DNA from: Owenweeksia hongkongensis DSM 17368
GTDB lineage: Bacteria > Bacteroidota > Bacteroidia > Flavobacteriales > Schleiferiaceae
Direction: 5' to 3'
NCBI RefSeq assembly: GCF_000236705.1
Contig: NC_016599.1
Coordinates: 62,001-126,000 of the forward strand
DNA: 64,000 bases
How positions within the stretch are numbered: the stretch's first letter is position 1; every line of letters starts with the position of its first letter. Of this stretch, positions 54,071 to 63,760 are shown piece by piece. The notes under the pieces were generated by a model that saw only the letters and a program-made list of their open reading frames with translations, had not been told where the DNA came from and searched no databases. A program made the translations under genes and the position numbers.

Positions 54071-55306
54071 TTAGCCACTGGCTTTGTTTATTTTGTTCAT
54101 TAATAATAGTTTATCATTTTCGTTTTTTGTCAGTTTTAGTGCCAAATTCAGATGCTCGATTTGATTTTGTATATCAATTCCACTGTATAATTCTGCCAAA
54201 AGGGAATGATAAAGATGGTTAGATTTCAAGTCAATTTTTAATGCTTGTTTTAGTGCAATTTCTTTATTTTCTGCCATTGCTAAAGCGTAAGTCCTGTTTA
54301 AAGCAGTAATAGGCGAATATTCAATTTGTAAAAGGCGATTGTACAATTGCAAAATGTTATTCCATTTTTCTTTTTCTACCACTTTTATTCTTGTATGCCA
54401 AAAAGCAATTCCTGCCTCCAAATGATATTTTGATATTTGGTTGCCCTTTGCCGAAGTGTTAAGATAGGTTTCACCTTTTTCAATCAGTTCAAAATTCCAT
54501 TTGGTCTTGTCCTGTTTTTTATAAACGACCTGTTGCCCGATTTGGTCAAATCTTGCATCAAATCTTGAAGTATGAAAACAAAACAATGCCATTAACGCAT
54601 TTACTTTTGGAACATTTGTTTTATCATTTTCTGTCAAAATGTAAAGTAAACGCATTGCTTCAAGGCATAATTCCTTACTAATGGTATTCTTGGATGTGGA
54701 AGAATAATAGCCCTCGTTAAAAAGTAGGTACAAAATTGAAAGCACATTATCCAAACGTTTTCCCAAATCTGAACCAGACGGAAACGATAAATCTACATTA
54801 TTTTCTCGTAAAGTATTTTTTGCTCGATAAAGCCTTTTGTTGATTGTTTCCTTTGTGCTTAAAAGTGCGTTGGCAATTTCATCGATGCCAAAGCCACAGA
54901 GGATTTTTAAAGCAAGAGCGATTTGAGATTCATTGCTATTGATTGGGTTGCATACAGCAAACAACATTTGCAATTGACTATCATTAATATTTTCTTCAGA
55001 TAGGTCGAGTTCCATTTCGTGGGAAATGGATTGAGCGTTTTTAAGTTCTTTTGCGACCTTTTCGGAAAATATTTTTGTTCTTTTGAAATAGTCCTTTGTT
55101 TTGTTTTTGGCGACTGTGTAAAGCCAAGCGGTAGGATTTTCGGGAATTCCCTTTAATCCCCAAGTTTCAGAAGCCAACAGAAAAGTGTCGTTTGCAATGT
55201 CTTCTGCAATTTCTATATGAACTATACCAAACAATTTACAGAGTACAGAAATAATTTTCCTGTACTCTGTTTTGAATAATTGAGGAATAAGTTCTTTTTC
55301 TTGCAT
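54071..55306 (-). CDS. ECF42-type RNA polymerase sigma factor with C-terminal extension
   Basis: 411 aa. Sigma region 2 (about 15-80, HIEIAEDIANDTFLLASETW) and region 4 (about 125-180, NPINSNESQIALALKILCGF and NALLSTKETINKRLYRAKN) are followed by a long C-terminal TPR-like/DUF6596 region of about 230 residues. In this group the extension, not an anti-sigma factor, controls activity. The next upstream genes are DUF1569 and a YCII/DGPF protein, the standard partners of ECF42. Confidence 0.88.
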   Translation of the reverse strand: MQEKELIPQLFKTEYRKIISVLCKLFGIVHIEIAEDIANDTFLLASETWGLKGIPENPTAWLYTVAKNKTKDYFKRTKIFSEKVAKELKNAQSISHEMELDLSEENINDSQLQMLFAVCNPINSNESQIALALKILCGFGIDEIANALLSTKETINKRLYRAKNTLRENNVDLSFPSGSDLGKRLDNVLSILYLLFNEGYYSSTSKNTISKELCLEAMRLLYILTENDKTNVPKVNALMALFCFHTSRFDARFDQIGQQVVYKKQDKTKWNFELIEKGETYLNTSAKGNQISKYHLEAGIAFWHTRIKVVEKEKWNNILQLYNRLLQIEYSPITALNRTYALAMAENKEIALKQALKIDLKSNHLYHSLLAELYSGIDIQNQIEHLNLALKLTKNENDKLLLMNKINKASG

Positions 55307-55312
55307 CTGTTT

Positions 55313-55771
55313 TTACACTCCAAACTGATTTAAATGATGGTCTAAATGTTTGTAAAACATATTATTCCATTCCTTGATACTTAACTTTCCAAACGAATGT
55401 GATTCTTTGTTGTCGAAATTACTTGCACCCAATTGCTGGGTTTTATTGATGTAATCAATCAAACGGATTTTCTCTGTTTGAAAGTTTCTGGAATTCTTAA
55501 TTTTGAACGAAGGTGCAGTTTGGGCATTGTGTTTGTATGGTGTTTCGCTTGTCACGATTTTCTTTACAAAAGATTTCATCATTAGTTTCATAAAAAAATT
55601 AGGTTTAGGATGTTTGTTTTCATAAACCATTTCATAGGCAACGTTGCAATGTGCCAACATTTCCGAAACATTCATCTTTCCCCAATTTGGTTGGGTGTCT
55701 ACTTTCAGGTGGTCAATTCTTTGAATTACCTTTTCTGAAATGTCTTTGTTGAAAATATTTGGTAAGGCCAT
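55313..55771 (-). CDS. DUF1569 protein
   Basis: About 152 aa from the ATG at 55771; a TTG four codons earlier would overlap the YCII stop. PNWGKMNVSEMLAHCNVAYEMV and the terminal HLDHHLNQFGV look like the DUF1569 four-helix (DinB-like) fold with its conserved histidines. The specific role is unknown. It lies between the sigma factor (6 bp) and the YCII gene (1-bp gap) in one operon. Confidence 0.75.
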   Translation of the reverse strand: MALPNIFNKDISEKVIQRIDHLKVDTQPNWGKMNVSEMLAHCNVAYEMVYENKHPKPNFFMKLMMKSFVKKIVTSETPYKHNAQTAPSFKIKNSRNFQTEKIRLIDYINKTQQLGASNFDNKESHSFGKLSIKEWNNMFYKHLDHHLNQFGV

Positions 55772-55772
55772 T

Positions 55773-56117
55773 TTACAAATCAATTACCATTACATCTCTA
55801 ACTTCTACTTTTCCACCCATAAAAAGTGTTGGGCAACCTTCAGAAAGTTTAACAGCATCGGCTAGGTTTTCCGCTTTTACAATGATGTAGCCACCAACCA
55901 TTTCTTTTACTTCGGCATAAGGGCCATCGCTCACAACTCCGTTTGAGTTTACAGTTTGTCCTTCGTAACCCAAAGCATTGGTGCTAACGAATTTTCCTTG
56001 TGCTGCAATTCCACCAATCCAATCCTGCCATTGTTTAATCATCGCTTGCATCTGCACTGGCGAAGGTTTTGGCTGGTCAGTTTTTTCGTTTCTGAAAATC
56101 ATCATAAATTCTTTCAT
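55773..56117 (-). CDS. YCII/DGPF-domain protein
   Basis: 114 aa. The DGPF motif appears as DGPYAEVKEMVGG (about residues 64-76) and the conserved early MMIFRNEK matches the YCII-related fold. These dimeric proteins are the hallmark targets or partners of ECF41/ECF42 sigma factors. As the first gene of the operon it should follow the ECF42-dependent promoter in the 56118-56520 gap. Confidence 0.88.
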   Translation of the reverse strand: MKEFMMIFRNEKTDQPKPSPVQMQAMIKQWQDWIGGIAAQGKFVSTNALGYEGQTVNSNGVVSDGPYAEVKEMVGGYIIVKAENLADAVKLSEGCPTLFMGGKVEVRDVMVIDL

Positions 56118-56520
56118 AATTTCTAATATTTTAAGTTTATGTCTTTATGACGATTGAGTTTTTCAAAATAGGACATCGTTTGTTTTTTTTGTTTTAGTTT
56201 TTTCAGCTTGTTGCCAACTAGCGGCTAAAAACACCTTTCAGTTTGTAAGCACTCATTAAGCATTTGGAAACGAAAGCTAAATGTTTATCTACCGGCTAGA
56301 TGATTGTTTTTAATAGCAAGCTAATCTACTTGATGACGCGAATAAATACAAGCAGCATTATTTGAAGCAGATTAAGAAGGGTGTTTGGTACCAAATACCC
56401 TTGCTATGTGGTTTGGCCACTTTAGTCACTTTAGCCAAATATTAATTTTTAGTATCTCATGCTTGCCAATAAAAGATTTGCAGTAGTTTTGGCCTCGATT
56501 TTGCTATAGGCGTGAACGCA
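56118..56520. other. Intergenic region between divergent operons
   Basis: 403 bp separate the YCII-sigma operon (minus) from the RND operon (plus). At 56377-56402 a 26-bp near-perfect palindrome centred on TTTGGTACCAAA is the only structured element I see; the rest is AT-rich with no ORF. Confidence 0.6.
56377..56402. promoter_or_regulatory. 26-bp palindrome, candidate operator
   Basis: AAGGGTGTTTGGTACCAAATACCCTT pairs along its whole length with one G-T exception, and no T-run follows it, so it is unlikely to be a terminator. It lies 118 bp upstream of the first gene of the efflux operon and could bind a dimeric repressor. Confidence 0.45.
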
Positions 56521-56931
56521 ATGAAAAGTTTATTCGGTAAATTTTTGCTTCCACTGTGTATCCTTCTTTTGAACGGATACGGACAAGTTCATGCTCATCA
56601 TACCCTAGAGAATGTCTCAAGTATAAGTGAGGCATTGCATTCCTGCCAGGATGAGGCGCAATATGCTCAAGCCAATATTTCCAAGCCATTTTCATCCAAG
56701 CACACTATTGACCACAAATTTGAGGTCACCGAAATTTCTGAAGAAGAAAATCACATTGTTCCTCCGGTTCAGTTTTTAGAGAGGTTTGACTACGTCAGCG
56801 CATTGTTCTACGCGCTATTTTTTGGGTATTTGTTCAAAAATCTTAAGGGTGCTTTACGCATAGGCGAATACACCCCGTATTTCTCATCTTTTAGTCCTTT
56901 GTTTCTCGCTTTCCGCGTGATCAGACTTTGA
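56521..56931 (+). CDS. Hypothetical protein leading the RND efflux operon, 136 aa
   Basis: The ATG at 56521 gives a signal-like N-terminus (KSLFGKFLLPLCILLLNGYG) and a short mature stretch with His/Glu residues (HAHHTLE), then one hydrophobic segment near residues 88-106 and a basic/aromatic tail. No family is recognised. Its position before MFP, RND pump and OMF, all on the plus strand, suggests an accessory membrane protein of the pump. Confidence 0.5.
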   Translation: MKSLFGKFLLPLCILLLNGYGQVHAHHTLENVSSISEALHSCQDEAQYAQANISKPFSSKHTIDHKFEVTEISEEENHIVPPVQFLERFDYVSALFYALFFGYLFKNLKGALRIGEYTPYFSSFSPLFLAFRVIRL

Positions 56932-57096
56932 TTTACAATTCTTTTTTGGCTTAATAAAATTGGCTTTAAAGTCGATTTCTATTAGCCTTGTCGTATTCAT
57001 TAGCCTCGGCTGACATGAATACTTCCGTGTGTTTTCTACGCACCGTTCGAACAAATATCAATTAACCCTTTCGTTTTTTTTAAATCAAAATTTATC

Positions 57097-58179
57097 ATGA
57101 AGAGAATTCTCATGTTCACTAGTGCCTGTGCGCTATTGATAACCACAAGCTGTAAATCCCACTCAGAAAAAAAAGAGGAGGAAATCAAGTTTTTGGTGAC
57201 TAGTCCTATACTTATGGATACGGCTACTACTCAGGAGTATGTGAGTCAAATTCATTCCATCCAGCACATCGAGATAAGAGCCCAGGAAAGGGGCTACCTG
57301 GATAAAATATATGTAGATGAAGGTCAATTTGTAAAACAAGGAGACCTGTTGTTTCAAATTATGCCAAGGCTTTATCAAGCCGAACAGAAGAAGGCCAAAG
57401 CCGAGGCTGAGTTTGCCGAAATAGAATACCTAAATACCAAGAAGCTGGCTGATAGCAATGTGGTAGCTCCTAATGAGCTGGCTATGGCTAAGGCTAAATA
57501 TGACAAAGCTATGGCCGAGTTGGCATTGGCGGATGTGCACCTTCAGTTTACTGAAATCAGAGCACCATTTGATGGATATATAGACCGCTTTCATGTACGA
57601 TTGGGAAGCCTTGTTGATGAGGGAGATTTATTGACCAGCCTTTCAGACAACAGTGAAATGTGGGTATACTTCAACGTTCCCGAAGCTGAGTATCTGGAAT
57701 ATAAAACACAGCTTAAGACTGAGGAAAAAATGAAGGTAAAGCTGATGATGGCTAATAACAAGCCATTCAAATATGGCGGGGTGGTACAAACCATCGAAGC
57801 TGACTTTAATAATGAAACCGGGAATATTGCTTTTAGAGCAACATTTCCAAACCCTGATGGACTATTACGCCATGGCGAAACAGGAAATGTAATAATGACG
57901 GTTCCACTAAAAGGAGCAATGCTAATTCCTCAAAAAGCCACATTTGAAGTGTTGGATAAAAGGTATGTGTATGTATTGGATAAAGACAATGTGCTTCATT
58001 CACGCGAGATTGTGGTAGGTGCAGAAATGGAGCACATATATGCTGTACAACGCGGACTGGAAGAAGGCGACAGAATTTTGCTTGAGGGCTTGCGCCTTGT
58101 GCGGGAAAATGAAGAGGTAGATCCTGAGTTTGTGGAGCCAAAAGTTGCGCTTGCAGATTTGGAATTATACGCTGAGTAA
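57097..58179 (+). CDS. RND efflux periplasmic adaptor (MFP)
   Basis: 360 aa with a lipoprotein signal (LITTSC, Cys19). The lipoyl half (IEIRAQERGYLDKIYVDEGQ), a short coiled-coil hairpin (about 100-160) and TEIRAPFDGYIDRF are the AcrA/MexA adaptor pattern. It bridges pump and channel. The pump gene follows after 24 bp. Confidence 0.9.
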   Translation: MKRILMFTSACALLITTSCKSHSEKKEEEIKFLVTSPILMDTATTQEYVSQIHSIQHIEIRAQERGYLDKIYVDEGQFVKQGDLLFQIMPRLYQAEQKKAKAEAEFAEIEYLNTKKLADSNVVAPNELAMAKAKYDKAMAELALADVHLQFTEIRAPFDGYIDRFHVRLGSLVDEGDLLTSLSDNSEMWVYFNVPEAEYLEYKTQLKTEEKMKVKLMMANNKPFKYGGVVQTIEADFNNETGNIAFRATFPNPDGLLRHGETGNVIMTVPLKGAMLIPQKATFEVLDKRYVYVLDKDNVLHSREIVVGAEMEHIYAVQRGLEEGDRILLEGLRLVRENEEVDPEFVEPKVALADLELYAE

Positions 58180-58203
58180 AAGAACAATCTAAAAACAGTA
58201 GAC

Positions 58204-61200
58204 ATGTTTAGTAAATTCATACATAGACCTGTATTTGCGATTGTAATTTCCGTGATCATTGTGTTTGTGGGGTCTCTCGCTATTAAGCAATTACCCATTT
58301 CACAGTTTCCTCAAATTGCACCCACTACAGTTAGTGTGTTTATCGCCTATCCGGGCGCTAGTGCTGATGTACTGGTAAAATCCACACTTATCACATTAGA
58401 AAATTCCATCAATGGGGTACAAGGAATGCGCTATATGGCAACCGATGCTACCAGTGCAGGTGAAGCTACCCTTAACGTAATATTTGAACCGGGCACTGAT
58501 CCTAACCAAGCGGTAATTAGGGTAAAAACGCGAGTCGATCAGGTGATGCCGCTTTTGCCCGAGCTTGTGCAGCGCGAAGGTGTAATTATTACGCCCATCC
58601 AACCTAGTATGTTGATGTATGTAAACCTTTACGCCAAGGATACTACGATGGACGAAAAGTTTCTGTACAACTACGCCAACGTAAAAATGATTCCTGAAAT
58701 AAACAGGATAAAAGGAGTGGCCCGAGCCCAAATATTGGGTAGCCGCAGGTATGCCATGCGTGTGTGGCTAAACCCTGATCGTATGCGGGCGTACAATATT
58801 TCTATTGAAGAAGTAATGGAAGCTTTGCAGGAGCAAAGTGTGGTAGGGCGCCCCGGTAGATTGGGAAGAAGCTCTGGGATAAAAGCGCAATCGCTGGAAT
58901 ATGTGCTTACTTACAAAGGGCGGTATAATGAGCCCGAGCAATATGAAAATGTAATCATTCGTGCTAATGCAGAAGGAGAAAGTATCCGCCTGCGCGACAT
59001 TGGCAAAGTAGAGCTGGGAAGTGAATTTTTTGACATTTACTCCAATCTGGATGGGCATCCGTCAGCAGCTATTGTGCTTAAGCAAAACTATGGTAGTAAT
59101 GCCAGCGATGTAATTGCTGAGGTAAAAGCTAAGTTGAAAGATATGGAGGCGTCTTTTCCTCCGGGCATGGATTATAAAATTAGCTATGATGTGTCAAACT
59201 TTCTGGATGCGTCTATTGAACAGGTAATTCACACCCTTCGTGATGCTTTTATTCTGGTAGCTATTGTGGTGTTTATTTTCCTTGGAGATTGGCGTTCTAC
59301 GCTGATACCCATTTTGGCCGTTCCGGTGTCCTTAATTGGAGCCTTCTTCGTTATCCAGTTCTTTGGACTCTCCATCAATTTGGTTACACTTTTTGCCCTT
59401 GTATTGGCCATCGGTATTGTGGTAGATGATGCCATTGTGGTGGTGGAAGCCGTTCACGCTAAGATGGAAGAAATGCCCCACCTCACACCATATCAAGCGG
59501 TAAAATGTGTGCTTGGTGAAATTAGTGGAGCCATCATCGCTATTACTGCTGTAATGGTTTCGGTGTTTTTACCAATATCATTTATGAGCGGTCCGGTGGG
59601 TACTTTCTATCGCCAGTTCTCCATTACCATGGCAAGTTCTATTGTGATTTCGGCACTTATAGCCCTTACGCTTACTCCTGTGCTTTGTGCCATGCTTCTC
59701 AAAAATCATCATGGTAAAGAGAAGAAGAGAAATATATTGACCAAAGCATTGGATGGTTTTAACTCCGGTTTTGAAAAGCTTACCGGAAGGTATGTAGCCT
59801 TGCTGAAACGTATGGTAAGTAGAAAGTGGCTAACCTGGATTATCCTTCTTGCCTTTGGTGCGGGAATCGTTTTTGAAAGTGAAATTCTTCCTTCAGGGTT
59901 TATCCCAAGTGAAGATCAGGGAACGATTTACGCTATTATTCAAACGCCTCCCGGAGCCACACTTGAGCGAACGAACAAAGTTTCTCAAGCGCTTCAAAAG
60001 ATATGTGAAGAGGTGGATGGAGTAGAATCTGTGTCTTCTTTGGCAGGATATGAAATCATGACTGAAGGCCGTGGCTCCAATGCCGGAACATGCTTGATCA
60101 ACCTCAAGAAATGGTCTGATCGCGAGCATACGGTGAAGGAAATAATGGAAGAGCTGGAAGAAAAATCCAGAAACCTGGGAGCGATTGTAGAATTCTTTGA
60201 GCCGCCAGCAATTCCAGGTTTTGGTTCGTCCGGTGGTTTCTCCATGCGTTTGCTGGATCAAACTACCAATACAGATTATCAGGAGTTTGATAAAATCAAC
60301 AAGCAATTTATGGACGACCTGAGTAAGCGTCCTGAGCTTACTGGCTTGTTTACTTTTTTTGCTGCCAACTACCCTCAGTATGAGTTGGAAATAGATAATG
60401 ATCTGGCCATGCAAAAAGGAGTTTCTATTGGCAAAGCCATGGAAAACCTAAACATCTTGATTGGTAGTACGTATGAGCAAGGCTTTATCAAGTTTGGTAG
60501 ATTTTTTAAAGTGTACGTTCAGTCAGACCCTAAGTTCAGAAGATTGCCATCGGATGTGCTCAATCTTTTTGTGAAAAACGATCATGGTGAAATGGTGCCT
60601 TATTCCGCTTTCATGAAAATGAAAAAGACGCAGGGACCAAACGAGGTTACACGTTTTAATATGTATAACTCAGCGGCTATTCGTGGCCTTCCGGCAGAAG
60701 GATACACTACAGCTGATGCCATCGAAGCCATAAGAGAAGTAGCGAAGGAAACTTTGCCGAAAGGCTATGACATTGCCTGGGAAGGTCTTTCTTATGATGA
60801 GTCAAATAGTGGAAATGAATCGCTTTACATTTTCATCATTGTACTGGTGTTTGTGTACTTCGTGTTGGCGGCCCAGTATGAAAGTTTCATTATACCTATG
60901 GCGGTAATATTCTCATTGCCTGTCGGGGTGTTTGGCTCGTTTATGATGCTAAAAATGATGGGGCTGGACAATGATATCTACGCGCAGATAGGTCTCATTA
61001 TGCTTGTCGGGCTGCTAGGCAAAAACGCGGTGCTTATCGTGGAGTTTGCGGTACAAAAACGACAACAGGGCATGAGCATTTTGGCAGCAGCCATAGAGGG
61101 CGCTAAGGTGCGTTTCCGCCCAATTTTGATGACCTCCTTTGCCTTTATAGCCGGTTTGATTCCATTGATTATAGCTACAGGTGCCGGAGCAATCGGGAAC

Positions 61201-61404
61201 CGTACTATTGGTGCATCAGCCCTTGGTGGTATGCTGTTCGGAACCATTTTCGGAGTGATCATTGTGCCGGGGCTGTACTTCATTTTTGGCAGTTTGGCTG
61301 ATGGTCGCAAGCTCATAAAAGGTGAAGAGGAAAGCTCGCTGACGGATGATTTTACCGCTCATGAGCGTCAAGGTGTAGAAGGTGAAAATGCTAAAAACGA
61401 ATAA
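58204..61404 (+). CDS. RND multidrug efflux pump (HAE1 family)
   Basis: 1066 aa with twelve helices and two large periplasmic loops, the AcrB layout. The proton-relay pair appears in GIVVDDAIVVVEAV, the matching Lys in GLLGKNAVLIVEFA, and the N-terminal FIHRPVFAIVISVIIV is typical. The substrate pocket cannot be assigned. It pairs with the adaptor upstream and overlaps nothing downstream. Confidence 0.95.
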   Translation: MFSKFIHRPVFAIVISVIIVFVGSLAIKQLPISQFPQIAPTTVSVFIAYPGASADVLVKSTLITLENSINGVQGMRYMATDATSAGEATLNVIFEPGTDPNQAVIRVKTRVDQVMPLLPELVQREGVIITPIQPSMLMYVNLYAKDTTMDEKFLYNYANVKMIPEINRIKGVARAQILGSRRYAMRVWLNPDRMRAYNISIEEVMEALQEQSVVGRPGRLGRSSGIKAQSLEYVLTYKGRYNEPEQYENVIIRANAEGESIRLRDIGKVELGSEFFDIYSNLDGHPSAAIVLKQNYGSNASDVIAEVKAKLKDMEASFPPGMDYKISYDVSNFLDASIEQVIHTLRDAFILVAIVVFIFLGDWRSTLIPILAVPVSLIGAFFVIQFFGLSINLVTLFALVLAIGIVVDDAIVVVEAVHAKMEEMPHLTPYQAVKCVLGEISGAIIAITAVMVSVFLPISFMSGPVGTFYRQFSITMASSIVISALIALTLTPVLCAMLLKNHHGKEKKRNILTKALDGFNSGFEKLTGRYVALLKRMVSRKWLTWIILLAFGAGIVFESEILPSGFIPSEDQGTIYAIIQTPPGATLERTNKVSQALQKICEEVDGVESVSSLAGYEIMTEGRGSNAGTCLINLKKWSDREHTVKEIMEELEEKSRNLGAIVEFFEPPAIPGFGSSGGFSMRLLDQTTNTDYQEFDKINKQFMDDLSKRPELTGLFTFFAANYPQYELEIDNDLAMQKGVSIGKAMENLNILIGSTYEQGFIKFGRFFKVYVQSDPKFRRLPSDVLNLFVKNDHGEMVPYSAFMKMKKTQGPNEVTRFNMYNSAAIRGLPAEGYTTADAIEAIREVAKETLPKGYDIAWEGLSYDESNSGNESLYIFIIVLVFVYFVLAAQYESFIIPMAVIFSLPVGVFGSFMMLKMMGLDNDIYAQIGLIMLVGLLGKNAVLIVEFAVQKRQQGMSILAAAIEGAKVRFRPILMTSFAFIAGLIPLIIATGAGAIGNRTIGASALGGMLFGTIFGVIIVPGLYFIFGSLADGRKLIKGEEESSLTDDFTAHERQGVEGENAKNE

Positions 61405-61414
61405 AACACGAATC

Positions 61415-62860
61415 ATGATAAGTAAAAGAAATATAGCCAAGAGCTTAGGAATGGTTTGTCTGATATTGGTGGTTTCAAGTTGCGGATCATTAGAAAAAGT
61501 AACTAAGGAAGCCAACAGAACGGTTCCTGAAAACTATACTAGCAGCAGCGCCACGATAGACTCTACCAACACGGCTGAGGTACACTGGCAAGACTATTTT
61601 ACAGATCCTTATTTGAATGCGCTGATCGATACAGCGCTTTCAAATAATCAGGAGCTGAACATAACCATGCAGGAAATAGAAATTGCCCGAAACGAGGCCA
61701 GAGCCCGAAAAGGGGAGTACATGCCGTATGTAAACTTTGGTGCGGGAGCAGGTATTGATAAGCCCGGAAGGTATACCAGCAAAGGTGCAAATGATGCTAC
61801 CACCGACATTAAGCCGGGAATGGAAATGCCAGACCCTTTGCCCGATTATATGTTTGGCCTCAATGCCACTTGGGAAGTGGATATTTGGCATAAGCTACGC
61901 AATGCGCGCCAGTCTGCTTTGCGCAGATATGCGGCATCTGTAGAGGGTAAAAACTTTATGGTAACTAACTTGATTGCTGAAATCTCTAGATCCTATTATG
62001 AGCTATTGGCTTTGGATAATCAACTGGATATCATAAACCAGAACATTACACTTCAAAGTAATGCGCTTGAAATTGTAAAAATGCAAAAGCAGGCAGCGCG
62101 TGTTACTGAACTTGCCGTGCGTAAATTTGAAGCTGAGGTTTTTCACACCAAAAGTTTGCAATATGATGTTCAGCAGAAGATTGTGGAAACCGAAAATAGA
62201 ATCAACTTTTTGGTTGGGCGTTTTCCGCAAAAGGTAGAAAGGAGTTCTGATGCTTTTGCCAATCTTATTCCTGACACAATTCATTCAGGCGTGCCTTCAC
62301 AATTGCTCGAAAACCGTCCTGATGTTCGTCAGGCGGAGCTTGAATTGGCAGCAGCCAAGTTGGATGTAAAAGTGGCCAAAGCCAAGTTTTATCCTTCGGT
62401 GGGAATTTCAGCAGGAGTGGGCTTTCAGGCTTTTAATCCTCAGTATTTAATAAAGACACCACAGTCTTTATTATTTTCCTTGGCAGGAGATATAGCTGCA
62501 CCGCTCATTAACAGAGCAGCTATAAAGGCAACTTATAACAATGCAAATGCCAAGCAATTGCAGGCTATTTACAATTATGAGCAAACATTGCTAAACGCTT
62601 ATATAGAGGTGGCTAACCAAATGGCTAAGATTAGCAACATGGAAAAGAGCTACGAATTGAAATCTAAGGAAGTAGATGCTCTTACAGAATCCATCAAAAT
62701 TTCAAATGGTCTTTTCCGTTCGGCTAGAGCGGATTATATGGAAGTGTTGTTGACACAGCGCGATGCCCTTGAATCCAAATTTGAGTTGATCGAAACCAAG
62801 CAGCAGCAAATGAATGCTTTTGTGAATATGTATAAAGCGCTGGGCGGTGGTTGGAAGTAA
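61415..62860 (+). CDS. RND efflux outer-membrane lipoprotein (NodT/OprM type)
   Basis: The ATG at 61415 begins a clean lipoprotein signal (LVVSSC); a GTG at 61382 inside the pump's end adds a basic tail instead. About 481 aa with the two-fold OMF repeat: WQDYFTDPYLNALIDTALSN in the first half and LLENRPDVRQAELELAAAKL in the second. It forms the exit duct of the pump. A terminator follows at 62898. Confidence 0.92.
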   Translation: MISKRNIAKSLGMVCLILVVSSCGSLEKVTKEANRTVPENYTSSSATIDSTNTAEVHWQDYFTDPYLNALIDTALSNNQELNITMQEIEIARNEARARKGEYMPYVNFGAGAGIDKPGRYTSKGANDATTDIKPGMEMPDPLPDYMFGLNATWEVDIWHKLRNARQSALRRYAASVEGKNFMVTNLIAEISRSYYELLALDNQLDIINQNITLQSNALEIVKMQKQAARVTELAVRKFEAEVFHTKSLQYDVQQKIVETENRINFLVGRFPQKVERSSDAFANLIPDTIHSGVPSQLLENRPDVRQAELELAAAKLDVKVAKAKFYPSVGISAGVGFQAFNPQYLIKTPQSLLFSLAGDIAAPLINRAAIKATYNNANAKQLQAIYNYEQTLLNAYIEVANQMAKISNMEKSYELKSKEVDALTESIKISNGLFRSARADYMEVLLTQRDALESKFELIETKQQQMNAFVNMYKALGGGWK

Positions 62861-62897
62861 AGTGATTTTAGAATAGTTGGTTGGTGGTTTAACAGAG

Positions 62898-62934
62898 AAA
62901 ACCCCGTTCTGCAGTAATGTAGAGCGGGGTTTTT
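62898..62934 (+). terminator. Intrinsic terminator after the OMF gene
   Basis: AAAACCCCGTTCT and AGAGCGGGGTTTT form a stem with a short loop, followed by T. It sits 37 bp past the operon end; the stem can also end the convergent minus-strand gene. Confidence 0.85.
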
Positions 62935-62939
62935 GAGTT

Positions 62940-63356
62940 TTAACTAATCGCTTTCTTGTACCTATCATAAAAGTACATGGGCAAAAAGCCAAGGTTGAGA
63001 AGAGCTATGCCTGACACAAGCATTATGTTGGCTCCTGGCCAGTGCATCATTTTGAAAAGTAAACCGGTGGTGGCTAAAATAGCGGCCATGTAGCCCATGA
63101 TATACATTGATTTTTGCATGGTGATTTCACGTTTTAAGGTTAATAGAAAAAAAGTTTCGTCTTGAATTTTTTGAAGTCCATCTTCCCCAAAGGCTTTTAG
63201 GGCTTTGGCATAAGCGAGGCTAAAATTACCTTCAGTATCATTCTCAATGGAGCAGCAAATGTGATCCACCAAGCTTTCTGCAAGGTCATCCATGGCTATG
63301 CCTTTTTGATGAATGTCTTGCTGGATAAACTCAATATGTTGTTTTGTCAATTCCAC
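62940..63356 (-). CDS. Membrane protein paired with PadR regulator
   Basis: 138 aa from a GTG that overlaps the PadR stop. An N-terminal helical part (about 1-75; MELTKQHIEFIQQDIHQKG and DLAESLVDHICCSIE) is followed by two helices (about 85-102 and 107-126). Short proteins of this shape lie next to PadR genes in many bacteria and may bind or tune them (the HAAS-like pattern). No specific function is known. Confidence 0.65.
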   Translation of the reverse strand: MELTKQHIEFIQQDIHQKGIAMDDLAESLVDHICCSIENDTEGNFSLAYAKALKAFGEDGLQKIQDETFFLLTLKREITMQKSMYIMGYMAAILATTGLLFKMMHWPGANIMLVSGIALLNLGFLPMYFYDRYKKAIS

Positions 63357-63691
63357 TATGCTTTGGCTTTTGAGTTAAGAATAAGTCCTATGGTTGACAT
63401 AAAATCGTTTAGTTCATTCACCTTTTGTGTTACCACAGAATTACCGGAAGTGGTGAGTGTATAGTATTTACGTACGCGTTTGCCGATATATTCCTTCTCT
63501 GTGGTAAGCACACCTTCCGCCTCCAGTTTGTGAAGGGTGGGGTAGAGCGCACCTTCCGTAATTTCAATTTTTCCATCGGTAAGCTCTTTTACCTTTTGGG
63601 TTATTTCATAACCATACATTCTTCCATTCTCTTCCAAGAGTTTGAGAAGGATGGGTTGCAGGGTACCTTTTATTAAATTCTTTGAATACAT
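63356..63691 (-). CDS. PadR-family transcriptional regulator
   Basis: 111 aa, the small form of PadR. The winged helix is read from KGTLQPILLKLLEENGRMYG to ALYPTLHKLEAEGVLTTEKE. PadR proteins respond to phenolics or envelope stress. It lies just past the efflux operon but on the opposite strand, so control of the pump is only a possibility. Confidence 0.88.
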   Translation of the reverse strand: MYSKNLIKGTLQPILLKLLEENGRMYGYEITQKVKELTDGKIEITEGALYPTLHKLEAEGVLTTEKEYIGKRVRKYYTLTTSGNSVVTQKVNELNDFMSTIGLILNSKAKA

Positions 63692-63760
63692 AACTCAAAT
63701 ATACATAAGTAAATTATGTGTTTGAAAAAATTTTAGATAAAATATTTCATATTTGTGGAT

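Noticed and set aside
59893..60414. A 173-aa open frame opposite the RND pump.
   Set aside because: It shadows a clearly coding region with all pump motifs.
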